This document shows positions 1 to 10,719 of a stretch of 64,000 nt of DNA, piece after piece. The position numbers and the translations under genes are program-made. The stretch comes from Melitaea cinxia (Eukaryota > Arthropoda > Insecta > Lepidoptera > Nymphalidae), in assembly GCF_905220565.1 (NCBI RefSeq), contig NC_059402.1, positions 3,721,501 through 3,785,500 on the forward strand. Direction: 5' to 3'. The notes under the pieces are model-generated. The model was given only the letters and a program-made list of their open reading frames with translations, was not told the DNA's origin and did no database searches. Position 1 is the first letter of the stretch. Every line of letters starts with the position of its first letter.

Positions 1-114
1 TAAACAGAACCTAAAATTTTAAGAACCATATCTTCAATTACATGCGATATTTTTTTTATATCATTAGTGGAAAACAAGTCTACGGTCCGCTTAATAGTGA
101 GTAGATACCGTAAC

Positions 115-260
115 TTATGGACTCCTGTTACATCAGGAGCATAACAAACACTTCGCCGACCCTACATGTGACCCTTGTGACTCCCAGGAGCTTTGATTAT
201 CTTCCTCACCATAGAAACACAAAATTACTTGAGATCAGAATTATTTGGTTACCTACTGGA
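115..260 (+). repeat. Degraded fragment of the GGTAAGCGATTACC dispersed repeat
   Basis: The stretch has the order of landmarks seen in the better copy at 18571-18845: a CGCCGACCC block, CCCAGGAGCT, CTCACCA and then GAAACACAA. It is diverged and has no ORF of note. No ends can be placed, so this is an old fragment. Confidence 0.4.
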
Positions 261-326
261 TTGCTTAGCTGTTTTTCCTTAATATTTTATATATTTTCGC
301 TAGACTTCAAAAATAGAATATGAATT

Positions 327-503
327 CTTTGACGGTTAGCAGGAAAGTGGACATAATGTGCCAATCAAACCACTAATTGCAAATTCATGCGACGTTTCGA
401 TCCTTTATTGGACCATCATCAGGCATCTACAAAATACAAACATTGAAGAAAGTTGTACAAAACCGTCAAAGAATACTTATAACAAATGGACACAACGATA
501 AAT
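327..503. mobile_element. Short retroposed element with 15-bp target duplication
   Basis: The 15-mer AATAGAATATGAATT occurs at 312-326 and again, exact, at 504-518, bracketing about 177 bp. Just inside, ATTCTTTGACGGTT (324-337, overlapping the left duplication) is the exact reverse complement of AACCGTCAAAGAAT (461-474). The interior has a GCGACGTTTCG...ACCATCATCAG block that I recognise from lepidopteran dispersed repeats. Target duplications of this length are typical of LINE-mobilised SINEs, but no A box or B box is evident, so the class is left open. Confidence 0.55.
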
Positions 504-1141
504 AATAGAATATGAATTTTTATTTGTTTAACTCTAGACTATTCTTGACTATGTATATGTGCTTATATAAGAAGAGGCGTTTAACAAAGAAAAAAAACAA
601 AGTAAATACTAAAAAATATTGCAAAATAAAGTAACTTTTTTAATCGTTTAAATTTAAAAGGTGTGTTTTTTTAAAGGGCATCGCTTAAGGCGCTTTGCAG
701 TCGTTCGCTATTTAACACATTAAAGTTTAACAAGTCAGCGCTAAAGCCGCTGGTGTGGCGCTAATGACCGCTGATATTACGAATTCACGCTGTTAACACT
801 GAAACAATATTCATTTTTACGTAAAAAAAGCTTTATTTTGTAAAGTGTAAATCAATATTTTAGTTCGTAACGGTGATTATTATGAAATAATTTTGTTCTC
901 AAATCGGCAATTGTAGTATTTATAGCGAATGTTATTAAATAAATCAATTTTATACATACTTTTTTACTACGATTTGGTATTGGTACTTCAAGTAGCAGGA
1001 ATTTAGTTCATTAATAGATGACTTCTTTTCATCAACATCATTAACTAGCTTTTGTTGCTCCTTTGACACCGACTAGGAGCGAGTATATAACAGGTCTAAT
1101 TTTTTATCCCTACATATTATAAACTCAAAGCGTCGATGCCA

Positions 1142-1169
1142 TGTGTCGTTTATAATTATAAACGACACA
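1142..1169. other. 28-bp perfect palindrome
   Basis: TGTGTCGTTTATAA is followed directly by its exact reverse complement TTATAAACGACACA, with no spacer. The flanking bases (A at 1141, C at 1170) do not pair. The palindrome lies just upstream of the tRNA-like head of the SINE starting near 1172. It could form a cruciform or be a dimeric protein site; no function can be assigned. Confidence 0.9.
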
Positions 1170-1171
1170 CA

Positions 1172-1340
1172 ATTTGACGACGCGTTGGTGCAGCGGTCAT
1201 AACAGTGGCTGTTGCGCTGGCGGTCGCGGTTTCGATTCCCGCTCACGACAGACATTTGTATCTTGTGTTATGTGTATTTCCGGACCCCCGACACAGGAGA
1301 ACATCCTACGGGGGGCCGTTGAGTGTGTAGCGTTTATTTA
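1172..1340 (+). mobile_element. tRNA-derived SINE
   Basis: The head has an A-box-like GTTGGTGCAGCGG and a B-box-like GGTTTCGATTCCC, the spacing of a tRNA promoter. The body continues with CAGACATTTGTAT and a stretch matching the SINE on the minus strand at 4680-4873. It ends in an AT-rich TTTATTTATTTATAAAT tail. Such elements are made by RNA polymerase III and moved by a partner LINE. No open reading frame is expected. Confidence 0.8.
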
Positions 1341-1616
1341 TTTATAAATACCTGATTTTGATAACAACTCGAATTACGAAAATTATATTACAAGTACACA
1401 TATGGAAGTACATAGATTGAAGTTCCAAACTTTTTCTGTTGTAAACACTTTATGAAAGAAGGCATTTTTGAAAAAGTGTTGCAGTAAGACTTAAAAACTA
1501 TTTCCATTCAGATGATTTATCAACGATAAGGTCTTTGCAATTCGTTGACAACGTTTGTATATTGTAATTTTCTTGAATCTATTTTTATATTACGCTATGA
1601 AGTACTGATGCATCAC

Positions 1617-1963
1617 ATCATCATCATCATCACAGCAGCCTTTCGCAGTCCACTACTGGACATAGGTCTCCAAAAGTTCACGCCAAAAATGGCGTGAACT
1701 CATATGTTTTGCCTATAGTCACCACGCTGGGCAGGCGGGTTGGTGACCGCAGGGCTAGCTTTGTCGCACCGAAGCCGCTGCTGCCCGTCTATGGTCTGTG
1801 TATTTCAAAGCCAGCAGTTGGATGGTTATCCCGCCATCGGTCGGCTTTTTAAGTTCCAAGATAGTAGTGGAACTGTGTTATCCCTTAGTCGCGTCTTACG
1901 ACATCCACGGGAAGAGAGGGGGTGGCTATATTCTTTGATGCTGTAACCACACAGCATACTGAT
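1617..1963 (-). mobile_element. RTE-tailed non-autonomous retroelement
   Basis: On the minus strand the element runs from a GTTACAGCATCAAAGAATATAG-like start through CCACCCCC, GATGGCGGGAT and CTTTGAAATACACAG to a 3' tail in which GTCCAGTAGTGGACTGCGAAAGG is followed by a (TGATGA)n run (CATCAT on the plus strand at 1617-1632). The tail matches the 3' end of the RTE fragment at 37076-37320, so it was probably mobilised by an RTE LINE. Better copies are at 13172-13530 (minus) and 34570-34845 (plus). Confidence 0.7.
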
Positions 1964-2269
1964 ACATAATATTAATAAAAGAATATTCTAGAACACTCAT
2001 CAATTATCAATAAAAACTTCTTTTCCATCTAATAACTTCTAAAAGCATTACTCTCAATAAAGTCAAATTAAAAGTCAATTAAGTCAATGTAAAATATCTA
2101 TGTTCGTGTTAGCAGTAAACCTAGTTATTATAGTTTTGATTTATCAAAGTGATTGTATCGATGCGGGCGAGCTACACACTCAAATATTGGCCATCCAATC
2201 CAATATACATATATATAAGCTCAACACAACATTACAAAGTAATTGACAATGGAATATACTAATCTATGT

Positions 2270-2726
2270 AAATAATAATAATTGTGTTTGCAGGCAAACG
2301 AAGAAAAACCGACTTCAATTATATCGACAAGTAATACAACGTAGGTAGACCAAAAGATAGTCAAGTAATACGCATTATCAAAGATTACTCCAAAAGTTGT
2401 AATCAGATCTCGGTGAAATTTAAATGTGACCACATGATAAATATCGGCTTTCGATTAATTTAAAAATCATCAAAATCGCTATACCCAGTAAAAAAGTTAT
2501 ATGAATTTGTGAGAGTTTCCCTCGATTTCTCTGGGATTCCATCATCAGATCCTAGTTTCCTTATCATGGTACCAAACTAGGAATATCTCCTTTCCAACAA
2601 AAAAAGAATTATCAAAATCAGTTCACAAACGACGGAGATATCCCCGAACATACATTAAAAAAATATGTATAATATATACGGTCGAATTGAGTAAACTCCT
2701 CCATTTTTTGAAGGCGGTTAAAAATG
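2270..2726 (-). repeat. GAAGTCGGTT-family element
   Basis: Read on the minus strand it starts near TTTTTAACCGCCTTC and ends with GAAGTCGGTTTTTC, then a short hairpin and ACAATTATTATT. The interior has the family's CATCATCAGATCC block and CCAACAAAAAAAG block. The family has inverted ACCGACTTCAA motifs near both ends and, in other copies, internal tandem units and a hairpin GTTTGC-GCAAAC close to one end. I infer a helentron-associated (HINE/DINE-1-like) element, without proof. Confidence 0.6.
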
Positions 2727-2859
2727 AATGTTGCCAAGCGCATAGCTCGAGAATGGCATGGAAAGGAATAATTATTTTTTTGTTTGTTACTTAAGGGCCA
2801 CGGAAGGTTTTAATACAAAAAAAAAACTATTGACTTTTGACAGAACAACGGGCAGCTAG
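2727..2859 (+). mobile_element. 5'-truncated non-autonomous Helitron
   Basis: The sequence AAAAATGAATGTTGCCAAGC is followed by CATAGCTCGAGAA, AGGGCCACGGAAGGTTTTAATAC and the 3' end CGGGCAGCTAG, then T. It is the same family as 33869-34037, which has both ends. The 5' TCTATATATAAA start is missing because this copy abuts the GAAGTCGGTT element. Confidence 0.6.
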
Positions 2860-2862
2860 TAC

Positions 2863-4160
2863 TAAATACAATAAACATTTTTATATTTTTTTATGGGTAA
2901 CTTTAAAATTAAATATTTTTATGCCGTTTACTATGTTTCAGCTGAATTCTGATCAAAATACAATATTTAAAAACTATTTTATTAATGTATGAATTTGTAG
3001 TTTCTAACTAATTTACGTATTTTCATTCCATAAATCCTTTGTTTGCTTATTAAATTGACGTTAATTAAATGTCTTAGTATTGAAAAAATGTTATTTTCAA
3101 AGCAGAGCGCTTCCTTCTAACCAATGAATAATTAATTTAACAACTTTGGATGAAATCTGGAGCTAGAATACAGGAATCCGTTCCGATACCAGCTCTAGAT
3201 CAGACTAGTTCCGACCTCAACATATCAGATAACCTTTTACATATAGCAGAGAGAGGTAGAAATGTGGAAAATACACGTGACACTACTTTATTTGAAAGGC
3301 GATACTGTATCCTATACATTTATTAGATCAGTATTGATTTGCACAAAAAACATTTCTTTTTTAACCAATGACCTTATATTTATATTATTTAAATTACTTC
3401 TTGTGTCATTATTTATGAAAATTTATTATGTTCCAATCCATTTATGAAACATTTTTTTTTAATTGATAGGCATAGAAATGATAATTAAGATTATATTTTA
3501 ATATTAGATTATGAATAAAAACTTTTTGTTTCTTAGTATTGAATGGAGATACCGGTGTTTTTTTTAAATATACACATTCATTTGAACATTTAACTTCTAG
3601 AAAGATGATTGGCAATATAACTAATTAATAGTACTTATTTATCTTCAAATGTCACTCTAGTAGTACATGTTGTATGAGCTTCAAAGACATCACAAAGCAA
3701 CGAGCTGCTTATGGTACACTAATGACTAGGTCATTAGGGTTTTACCTAGGAAACTAGAACAAGTACGAGAAATAACCAAGAATAACATTCATTTAATATT
3801 ATAGCATAGCATTATTAGCATTAATAGCATTTCTATTATTATTTTTCTATTATTAACTTTTAAAAATATTACGTTGTAACGCCTTTATATTACTGAGAAA
3901 AATGTCACGATTTTAATGTCATTGGATTAATTTTTGATACTGTGTTTCTTTATTTTTGTTAAAATCCCTTTGTTGTTGTTATACCGCCAATACTTCAGCT
4001 AAATTGAATGCGTACTCAGCTCTGGGTCGGATCGTGGACGTCATATTCCATGACTCCGTTTGAAAGCATTTTACCATTACAATAGAACTCAAAGAACCTC
4101 TTATGTTCGTTCATTGCCAGTGGTATGGAGTTTAGACAATGTTAAGTAATAGAGATAGTG
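2863..4160. other. AT-rich DNA without recognised genes
   Basis: I see no ORF with protein-like composition, no tRNA promoter and no recognisable element ends here. Short open frames such as the one near 3262-3447 have the hydrophobic, low-complexity composition expected of translated AT-rich DNA. Confidence 0.5.
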
Positions 4161-4170
4161 GTATGTATGA

Positions 4171-4668
4171 TAATTTTTAACAAAAAAAAAACCGACTTCA
4201 AACAGGAAACTAAAAAGTGAAAAATAAATTTACTTAGTACAAAGTAATTCGTATTTTGATTTAGTTAATCAGAAATGATTAAATAAATATTTTATAATTT
4301 TGAAGTCGGTGCCAAGTAAAACAATAACTACTCTAGTATCTACTCATAAGTTGTATTCAGTTTTCTTTCATAATTTGTTTCATTGACTATTAGGTTGAAT
4401 ACTGTTATTATTCTGTTATTGTTTTGACATATCTAATAATATTTTTTGTACTTGTTTGTTGTGTGTGTGTGTTGTTTGTATTTGTTTTTGTAGCCAGGTT
4501 GTTGTAGTATTTACTTGGCACCAACTTCAAAATTATAAAATATTTATTTAATCATTTCTGATTAACTAAATCAAAATACGAATTACTTTGTACTAAGTAA
4601 ATTTATTTTTCACTTTTTAGTTTCCTGTTTGAAGTCGGTTTTTTTTTTGTTAAAAATTATTTTATTTT
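4171..4668. mobile_element. Fold-back element with arms of about 160 bp
   Basis: The left arm (about 4171-4335) runs ATAATTTTTAAC, a run of A, CCGACTTCAAACAGGAAAC, ... TTTTGAAGTCGGTGCCAAGT. The right arm (about 4500-4668) is its near-perfect reverse complement. A loop of about 160 bp separates them and contains a GT-rich run (TGTGTGTGTGTG near 4460). There is no transposase. The outer part of each arm carries the same ACCGACTTCAA motif as the GAAGTCGGTT family, so the element is probably related to it or formed from two inverted copies. Confidence 0.7.
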
Positions 4669-4679
4669 ACAATTTTTAG

Positions 4680-4873
4680 TGATGGGTAGACCTAACAAGG
4701 ATGCTTTTTCTCTTATGTCGGTTGTTCGGAAACATACACAATACACAAGCACAAACACCCAGATCATGACAAACATCTATATGGCCAATACAAAAGTCTG
4801 TCGTGCGCGGGGATTGAACCCACTAACGCCAGCCCAACAGCCAGTGCTGTGACCGCTGCGCTAACGTGTCGAC
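4680..4873 (-). mobile_element. tRNA-derived SINE
   Basis: On the minus strand the head reads GTTAGCGCAGCGGTCACAGC (A box) and GTGGGTTCAATCCCCGCGC (B box), followed by ACGACAGACTTTTGTATTGG. It belongs to the same broad family as 1172-1340. It directly abuts a second minus-strand SINE at 4874-5102. Confidence 0.75.
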
Positions 4874-5102
4874 ATACTATGAGTAAAGTTCGCTATCAGG
4901 TGTACGTAATAACAACCGGGACTGACAGCCTAGCGTGTTCTCCGAGGCTAGGTTGGGAGAACCACAAGGATTAACAACTAGACCGAAAATAAATATTTGT
5001 ATAAACATAAATATCCACTCCGAGCTGGAATAGAACCCGCGACCGTCGGTGTTTAGGCGCCGCCGACACGGCACATGCACCATTATATCAAAGCGGTCGT
5101 CA
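4874..5102 (-). mobile_element. tRNA-derived SINE, 3'-truncated
   Basis: On the minus strand the head GACCGCTTTGATATAATGG with GTCGCGGGTTCTATTCC gives A-box- and B-box-like blocks. The body has TGGATATTTATG, TACAAATATTTATTTTCGGTC and CCTGATAGCG. The usual 3' part (CCCGCATTGGAGCAGCG ... CAGCCTG) is missing where it meets the next SINE. Confidence 0.75.
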
Positions 5103-5104
5103 AA

Positions 5105-5930
5105 CAGCAAAAGGTTACTGCTGTAAATTGTTGAGAAATTCCCTCGAGTGTTTATGGGCTCCATCATCAAACCTGGCTCTGCACACAGATAATCACACAG
5201 CAGGTAATTGCTATAAATCGTTGAAAAGTTCCCTCGACTATCTTTCGTCTCCATCATCAGACTTTAATGGCACTTGTAACTCATATAGGTGCAAAGTTCC
5301 CATCAATAGAAATGAATTAAGTTCAAACAGCAGGTAATTGCTATAAGTCGTTGAAGAGTACCCTCGACTATCTATCGTCTCCATCATCAGACTAAAATGG
5401 CACTTATAACTCATATATATGCAGAGTTCTCATCAATAGAAACGAATTAAGTTCAAACAGCAGGTAATTGCTATAAATCGTTAAAGAGTTCCCTCGACTA
5501 ACTTTTGTCTCCATCATCAGACTGTAATGGCACTTGTAACTCATATAGGTGCAAAGTTCTCATCAATAAAAACGAATTAAGTTCAAACAGCAGGTAATTG
5601 CTATAAGTCGTTGAAGAGTACCCTCGACTATCTTTCGTCTCCATCATCAGACTGAAATAGCACTTATAACTCATATATATGCAAAGTTCTCATCAATAGA
5701 AACGAATTAAGTTCAAAAAGCAGGTAATTGCTATAAATCGTTAAAGAGTTCCCTCGACTAACTTTTGTCTCCATCATCAGACTGTAATGGCACTTATAAC
5801 TCATACAGGTGCAAAGCTCTCATCAATAGAAACGAATTAAATTCAAACAGAAGTTAATTGCTATAAATTGTTGAAGAGTTCCCTCGACTATTTTTCTTCT
5901 CCATCATCAGATCGACTCCAGACCTTTATT
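5105..5930 (-). repeat. 130-bp satellite-like tandem array, about 6.5 copies
   Basis: The marker CAGCAGGTAATTGCTATA recurs at 5198, 5328, 5458, 5588, 5718 and (diverged) 5848, an exact 130-bp period; the first copy near 5105 is shorter. Each unit has a CCCTCGACTA block followed by CCATCATCAGAC. The same order of blocks (GTTATTGC, CCCTCGATTTC, CCATCATCAGATC, then an AACAAAAAAAGAATTATC-like part) occurs inside GAAGTCGGTT elements, and the copy at 22266-23018 holds two such units 142 bp apart. The array therefore looks like an expansion of that family's internal repeat. Confidence 0.85.
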
Positions 5931-5984
5931 AAATAGTAATGCTTTATAGTACTTAATGAAAACATGATTAAATTTACTAGTCAC

Positions 5985-6216
5985 CCTTACGATTTTTGAA
6001 AGTTTCCCTCGATTTCTCTGGGATCCCATCATCAGATCCTGGTTTCCTTATCATAGTACCAAACTATGAATATCTCCTTTCCAACAAAAAAAGAATTATC
6101 AAAATCGGTTCATAAACGAAGAAGTTATCTCCGAACATACATAAAAAAAAAAAAAAAAAAAAATATATACGGTCGAATTGAGTAACCTCCTCCTTTTTTT
6201 GAAGTCGGTTAAAAAC
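5985..6216 (-). repeat. GAAGTCGGTT-family element, partial
   Basis: The plus strand shows CCCTCGATTTCTCTGGGATC, CCATCATCAGATCC, CCAACAAAAAAAG and ATCAAAATCGG, then an A-run of about 20 (6142-6162) and GGTCGAATTGAGTAACCTCC to GAAGTCGGTTAAAAA. It lies about 70 bp beyond the 130-bp array, which is consistent with the array being part of the same insertion. Confidence 0.7.
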
Positions 6217-9009
6217 TCAACGTATATTAGATAGTATTAACCGAACATTAAGATGCAGTTCTAATTCGTTTTATCAAATGTGACAAATACATGAATCTGC
6301 ATCCTGTTACTGAACACTTAACTTGAACTTTAAATTATTAATGTAATATTTAAACATCGATGTTTAGTCAATCGAAAGTTCCGACCTGTTAGACATTAAC
6401 TTTTAACCGCTACGATTAAAAACTTGTTAGGTATCAGATGCGATAGTGCACGTTCTCCGGGAGTTCCCTCTCTTTCTCTCCCACTCACTCTCCCTCAAGT
6501 CTTATACGTCAAGTATAACCGTATACTTTACGTACTAGAGTTGCATATATATTTTTATATATTATTACGTATACAAAGATATGTATACAAAATAATTAGG
6601 TTAAGTATCTTCAACTCTTAAAAGTAAAAAATGTAATAAAACATATATTCATTTTAATAAAAAGATAAAATAGAAGAAAATGAAATATAACAAACAAAGA
6701 AATTCATCATTTCTTTTTATGGAAATAGCTACAAACGAGTATACGAAGCATATAATACTAAGTAATTACTATAGCGTGCTCTGACATCAGCTGAAAACAC
6801 AAAAAGCAATGTCAAGAAGCTAAGGAGAAAAAAAATATGTTGACTACCGATTTTCGCTCATCGTACAAAATGTAGTTATATTGCCTTTTATGTTATTTTT
6901 ATTACCAGCTCTTACTAATATTTTTTTTTTGTTAAAAATAAATAGTAAACCGCAACAAATTCTAGGTTACTGTCTGTCTATCTTCAAAGTCTCTGTAACA
7001 GACACATCTTTTATCTCGTCTTGTCTCTATCACAAAGACACCTTTCTTTCTTCAATAAGTCATATTGACAGTGATCTATTTAATCTTAAAGGATAGATAG
7101 GGTTCTCCGATAAGATTGATTACCTGTCAGTAGTTTTTTGGAGCGTAACAGGTGTAAAGGTAGATTGAGATTTCTATATATTATAAGATAAAAACTGATG
7201 ATTGCTAGAATATTGGTAACGACCCTTACTTGATTACCTAGAGGTTTTTTTTTTATAATAATGCGAATTAAACTGATACTGAATACAAAACTTACAAACG
7301 TTTTAGTTTGGTTGTGTGAGTGGTCATATCACCACGGCAGTCGTGATTTCGATTTCCGGTTGAAGCTAAATATTTATTCATGAAAAACATTTGTTTCCGG
7401 TCTGAATGTAAGTTTAACTCGTTTTTTTGTTTCGGTTGTTATCACAGCCACTTAATCGTTATTAATGTAAAAATCGTTATTAATTTATGCATAGTGAAAA
7501 AATTATTCGCCAACTGGTAATGAAACACGGTGAATGGTGATAGATTAAGCATAAGAGAAGAGGCCTTTACCCAGCCATGTGATAGTTACGAGCTGAGTTT
7601 GTTCACTTCAGAATAAGAAGTTTATTAAGCTCCAAGTTTCTAACTCTAGAAAAAAGGACTATGCTTAGCGTGTAGACAATCTAGGCATGGTTCAGTTCAG
7701 TTAAGTTCAGAATACAAAATTACTGCAACGAAACGTACTTTGTAAGAATGAAAGGAGACAAAGTATTTTATTTATACAAATGAATCACCAGCACTTCGAA
7801 ATTTATTCCTCTGTACACCATAACTTCTACACCGTTAACCTCGCACATTCGGTGCCTCGTTACGAGATAGAAATAAATGTGGAAAACGATAAAGTGAAGC
7901 ACGTCATGATGTCTGCGTATCATTGTCACTTAAAACGATAAAAAAGTGTTGTTTGTTTGACCCACTTCTGTTAAATAAGTAATCATAAATAACTCATTAT
8001 TTTACTTCTCTTTTAAAACTCATTTCTCTCAAAAACTATTTAAATAAGTACTTATAAAGTGTACATATTAAAAAAAAACAAGCGAAAATATAAAAAAAAA
8101 ATAGAAGATATGTTGTTGTGCTTTAAATTCGAGACAGAATTTTTACTTATTATTTATTCAAAGCGAAAAAAAATACTTGCAACAAAATAATACAAATATC
8201 GCATTCAATGATCTTATTGCTTTAAGCAACTTGTTACAGACGATCTAAAGTGAGAATAATTGATTGAACAAATATGGCAAACAACTATACATATAAAATT
8301 CCCTATGTGAATATTTAGTAATTATTGTAAAGTTTGATTCCAATTTAAGTTTACTTTCAAAATAAGATGTTTGCGAAATTAAGTGGTGCTGAAAATATCG
8401 AAATACAATTTCTTAAAAATTAACATAAGAATTATAACTTTATTTAAATTAATTATGCTATTTTTCGTTCAGGACATATGACAATATGTAACTGTTAAAA
8501 TATTTGTTGAAAACTGACTAATGAGTTGATCGTTGAATTGTTTGACATTTCTCAGCAGAATTTATAATAATAGAATAGTTATTTTATATCAACTCTAACA
8601 AAGCTAAAATGCTAATACATATTTTGTAAAGTAAATGTTCAAATTTGCTATTGAAGCCTACATGAAAAATGAAAAAAAAAACATTTTGATTTGGACTAAC
8701 ATCGATATACCTAAGTGCGAAATATGTTTAAAACACATTTTCTGCTCAGCGGCAAAAAACATGTCATAATAAAAACTAAATATCTCTAGAAATAAAGTAA
8801 AACATGTTTATATAGGTATTGGAGTAACGAATAGGATTAATAACGTAAATGCCACTATAGTGTCTGCTTATTCCCCTGTTACTTGTTTTTACTAAGAAAA
8901 AACGCTATTCAATCTTACTTATTTTTAGAAGGATACCTTTTAAGTAAAGTAAAGATAAATTATAAGATGTTTTTGGATAAGACCGCATCGGGAAATAATA
9001 CTTTTTGTT
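6217..9009. other. AT-rich DNA without recognised genes; one decayed SINE
   Basis: The only element remains I can pick out are at about 7300-7430: GGTTGTGTGAGTGGTCATATC, GTCGTGATTTCGATTTCCGG and ACATTTGTTTCCGGTCTGAATG resemble a diverged tRNA-headed SINE. Nothing else has coding or RNA-gene character. Confidence 0.45.
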
Positions 9010-9111
9010 GCGAATGACAAGCGAGACAAACAAGTGCACGGTTTGCCTGCTGCTAATCGGTTACCGTAGCGTATGGACCTGCAACATTAGTTGCATCTCA
9101 AACACGTTACC
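9010..9111 (+). repeat. 5' half of an older dispersed repeat, split by a LINE
   Basis: The order ACAAACAAGTG, GGTTACCGTAGCGTATGGA, CCTGCAACATTAG and GCATCTCAAACACGTTACC matches the uninterrupted copy at 18571-18845 (GTAAGCGATTACCGTAGC, CCTGCAACACCAGAAGCATC, GCGCGTTGCCGACCC). The rest of this copy resumes after the LINE at 12857. The last 12 bases are the LINE target duplication. Confidence 0.65.
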
Positions 9112-10719
9112 GGGGTGATCCGGCCTCCCGCCATCGGAAACGGTCGATTTCGCTGTTGCTCCGTGCAGAAAAAAGTTTTGAAAATTCTAAAAAGTGGTTA
9201 AAAGTGGGTATTTATATGCAAATTATACACCAAAATTTGCGTATTCGTACGCCCTTCACGGTGGTGCATTTTGTTTTCCAAGATTTGGACGTTTCACTAG
9301 TGAAAAAAGTGAAAAACCGTGAAAATTCAAAAATTTTAAACATAAAACTTGAAACGCTGCGGAAAGGAAATCGAGGACATATGAATATTTTTACGTCATC
9401 CGACGGAGCTTATTAAGCCCGACATTTTGAGGTATCGATCAGATTTTTCCGCGAAAAACTCGCGGACTTATTAAGAAAAAACCTCGGACCACGTGGACAC
9501 GTGGTTTGTGATCCGGAAGGCCTACAGACAAGTATTGTATATCATTCGACGCGTCTCGGCGAACCCAGCAAAACGACGCATCGATCATCAAGATCAGGTG
9601 AGTGGTTCCGGAGATATCAGGAATATTGTGAATTTTCAAAATTCAAAATTATTTTTTGTAAAAATAAAAGCGACGACACCCCCAAATTTTTTATTCATTT
9701 AATAGCGTTTAATAACTTCTAGCTGCATACCCAATTTCAGATTTTTCAGCTTAGTAGTTTCAGAGATACAAAATTTTTAAAATTTTAGGGTGAGCACGTG
9801 GGGTCGCAACCCCCGGCCTGATCTCTCCGGAATCCACTCCCACATATTATAAATATTTAGTTTAAGCCTCAAAATTTTTGTATTTTTTTTTTTTTTTTAA
9901 TGTTGTATTTTTAATTTTTCGATAAATTTTTGTAATAAAAACTAGGTTTTTTCTACCCCATAAATCGGGGGTTGTTTTAAAAAATTTCTGGTAGACATAA
10001 GCTGTTAGCTCTCGTCGAGACAATTTCAACGAGCCCAAGAACGGGAGGATTCGGGCAAATACAGCCGATTTTAGACGTCTGACGTGATAAGGTGGCCATA
10101 TTGGCGGCCATCTTGGAAATTGAAAAATCCAGATAACTCCTGTTCTAAGAGTCGGAGAGAGTCGGGACTTTCATACTGTGTTGGTCACGATTTTCTCTGT
10201 CCGGTGGTGGGGCTCGGGACTCTGGGTAGAGTCGACCCCTCAAATCTGGAATCCGAGACCAGGAGGTCAAAGATCTCGAAAGGCCCGATACGGAGAGCCG
10301 TCGCATGCTATTCTGCGGCCAGGGGTTCCTGAGATATCGAATTTCTATTTTTTGAAGAAGTACGCAGAGGTATCTGGAGCGCGGAAGACCAAAATTAGAA
10401 GATGGGATATCTCTGGAACTGCTGGTCGTAGAGCGACGTGGTTTTCACCATTGACAAGCTCTCTTAAAGGGCTCTGGAACTGATCGTTTGTGGTAACTCT
10501 ATCTAGAGTCCTTGACAAAAAGTAGAGTTTTCTCTACTTTTTGATAGTTTTAAGTTTAATATTAGTATAGTCTTAAGATACGGGCATATTTGCTCGTCAT
10601 TTTAGTGGTTGACCAATCATTTACCCCTGCTATTGCAGATTTAATAATTGACGAAAATTTCTCTAGACTTTTATATATTGGATCTATTAGAAAAAAAAAA
10701 TATTTGACGCACCTCCGGT

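Noticed and set aside
4877..5257. Open frame of 126 codons on the minus strand
   Set aside because: It runs through a SINE (tRNA-like head included) and into the 130-bp satellite. The translation mirrors repeated DNA, with the same words recurring every unit.
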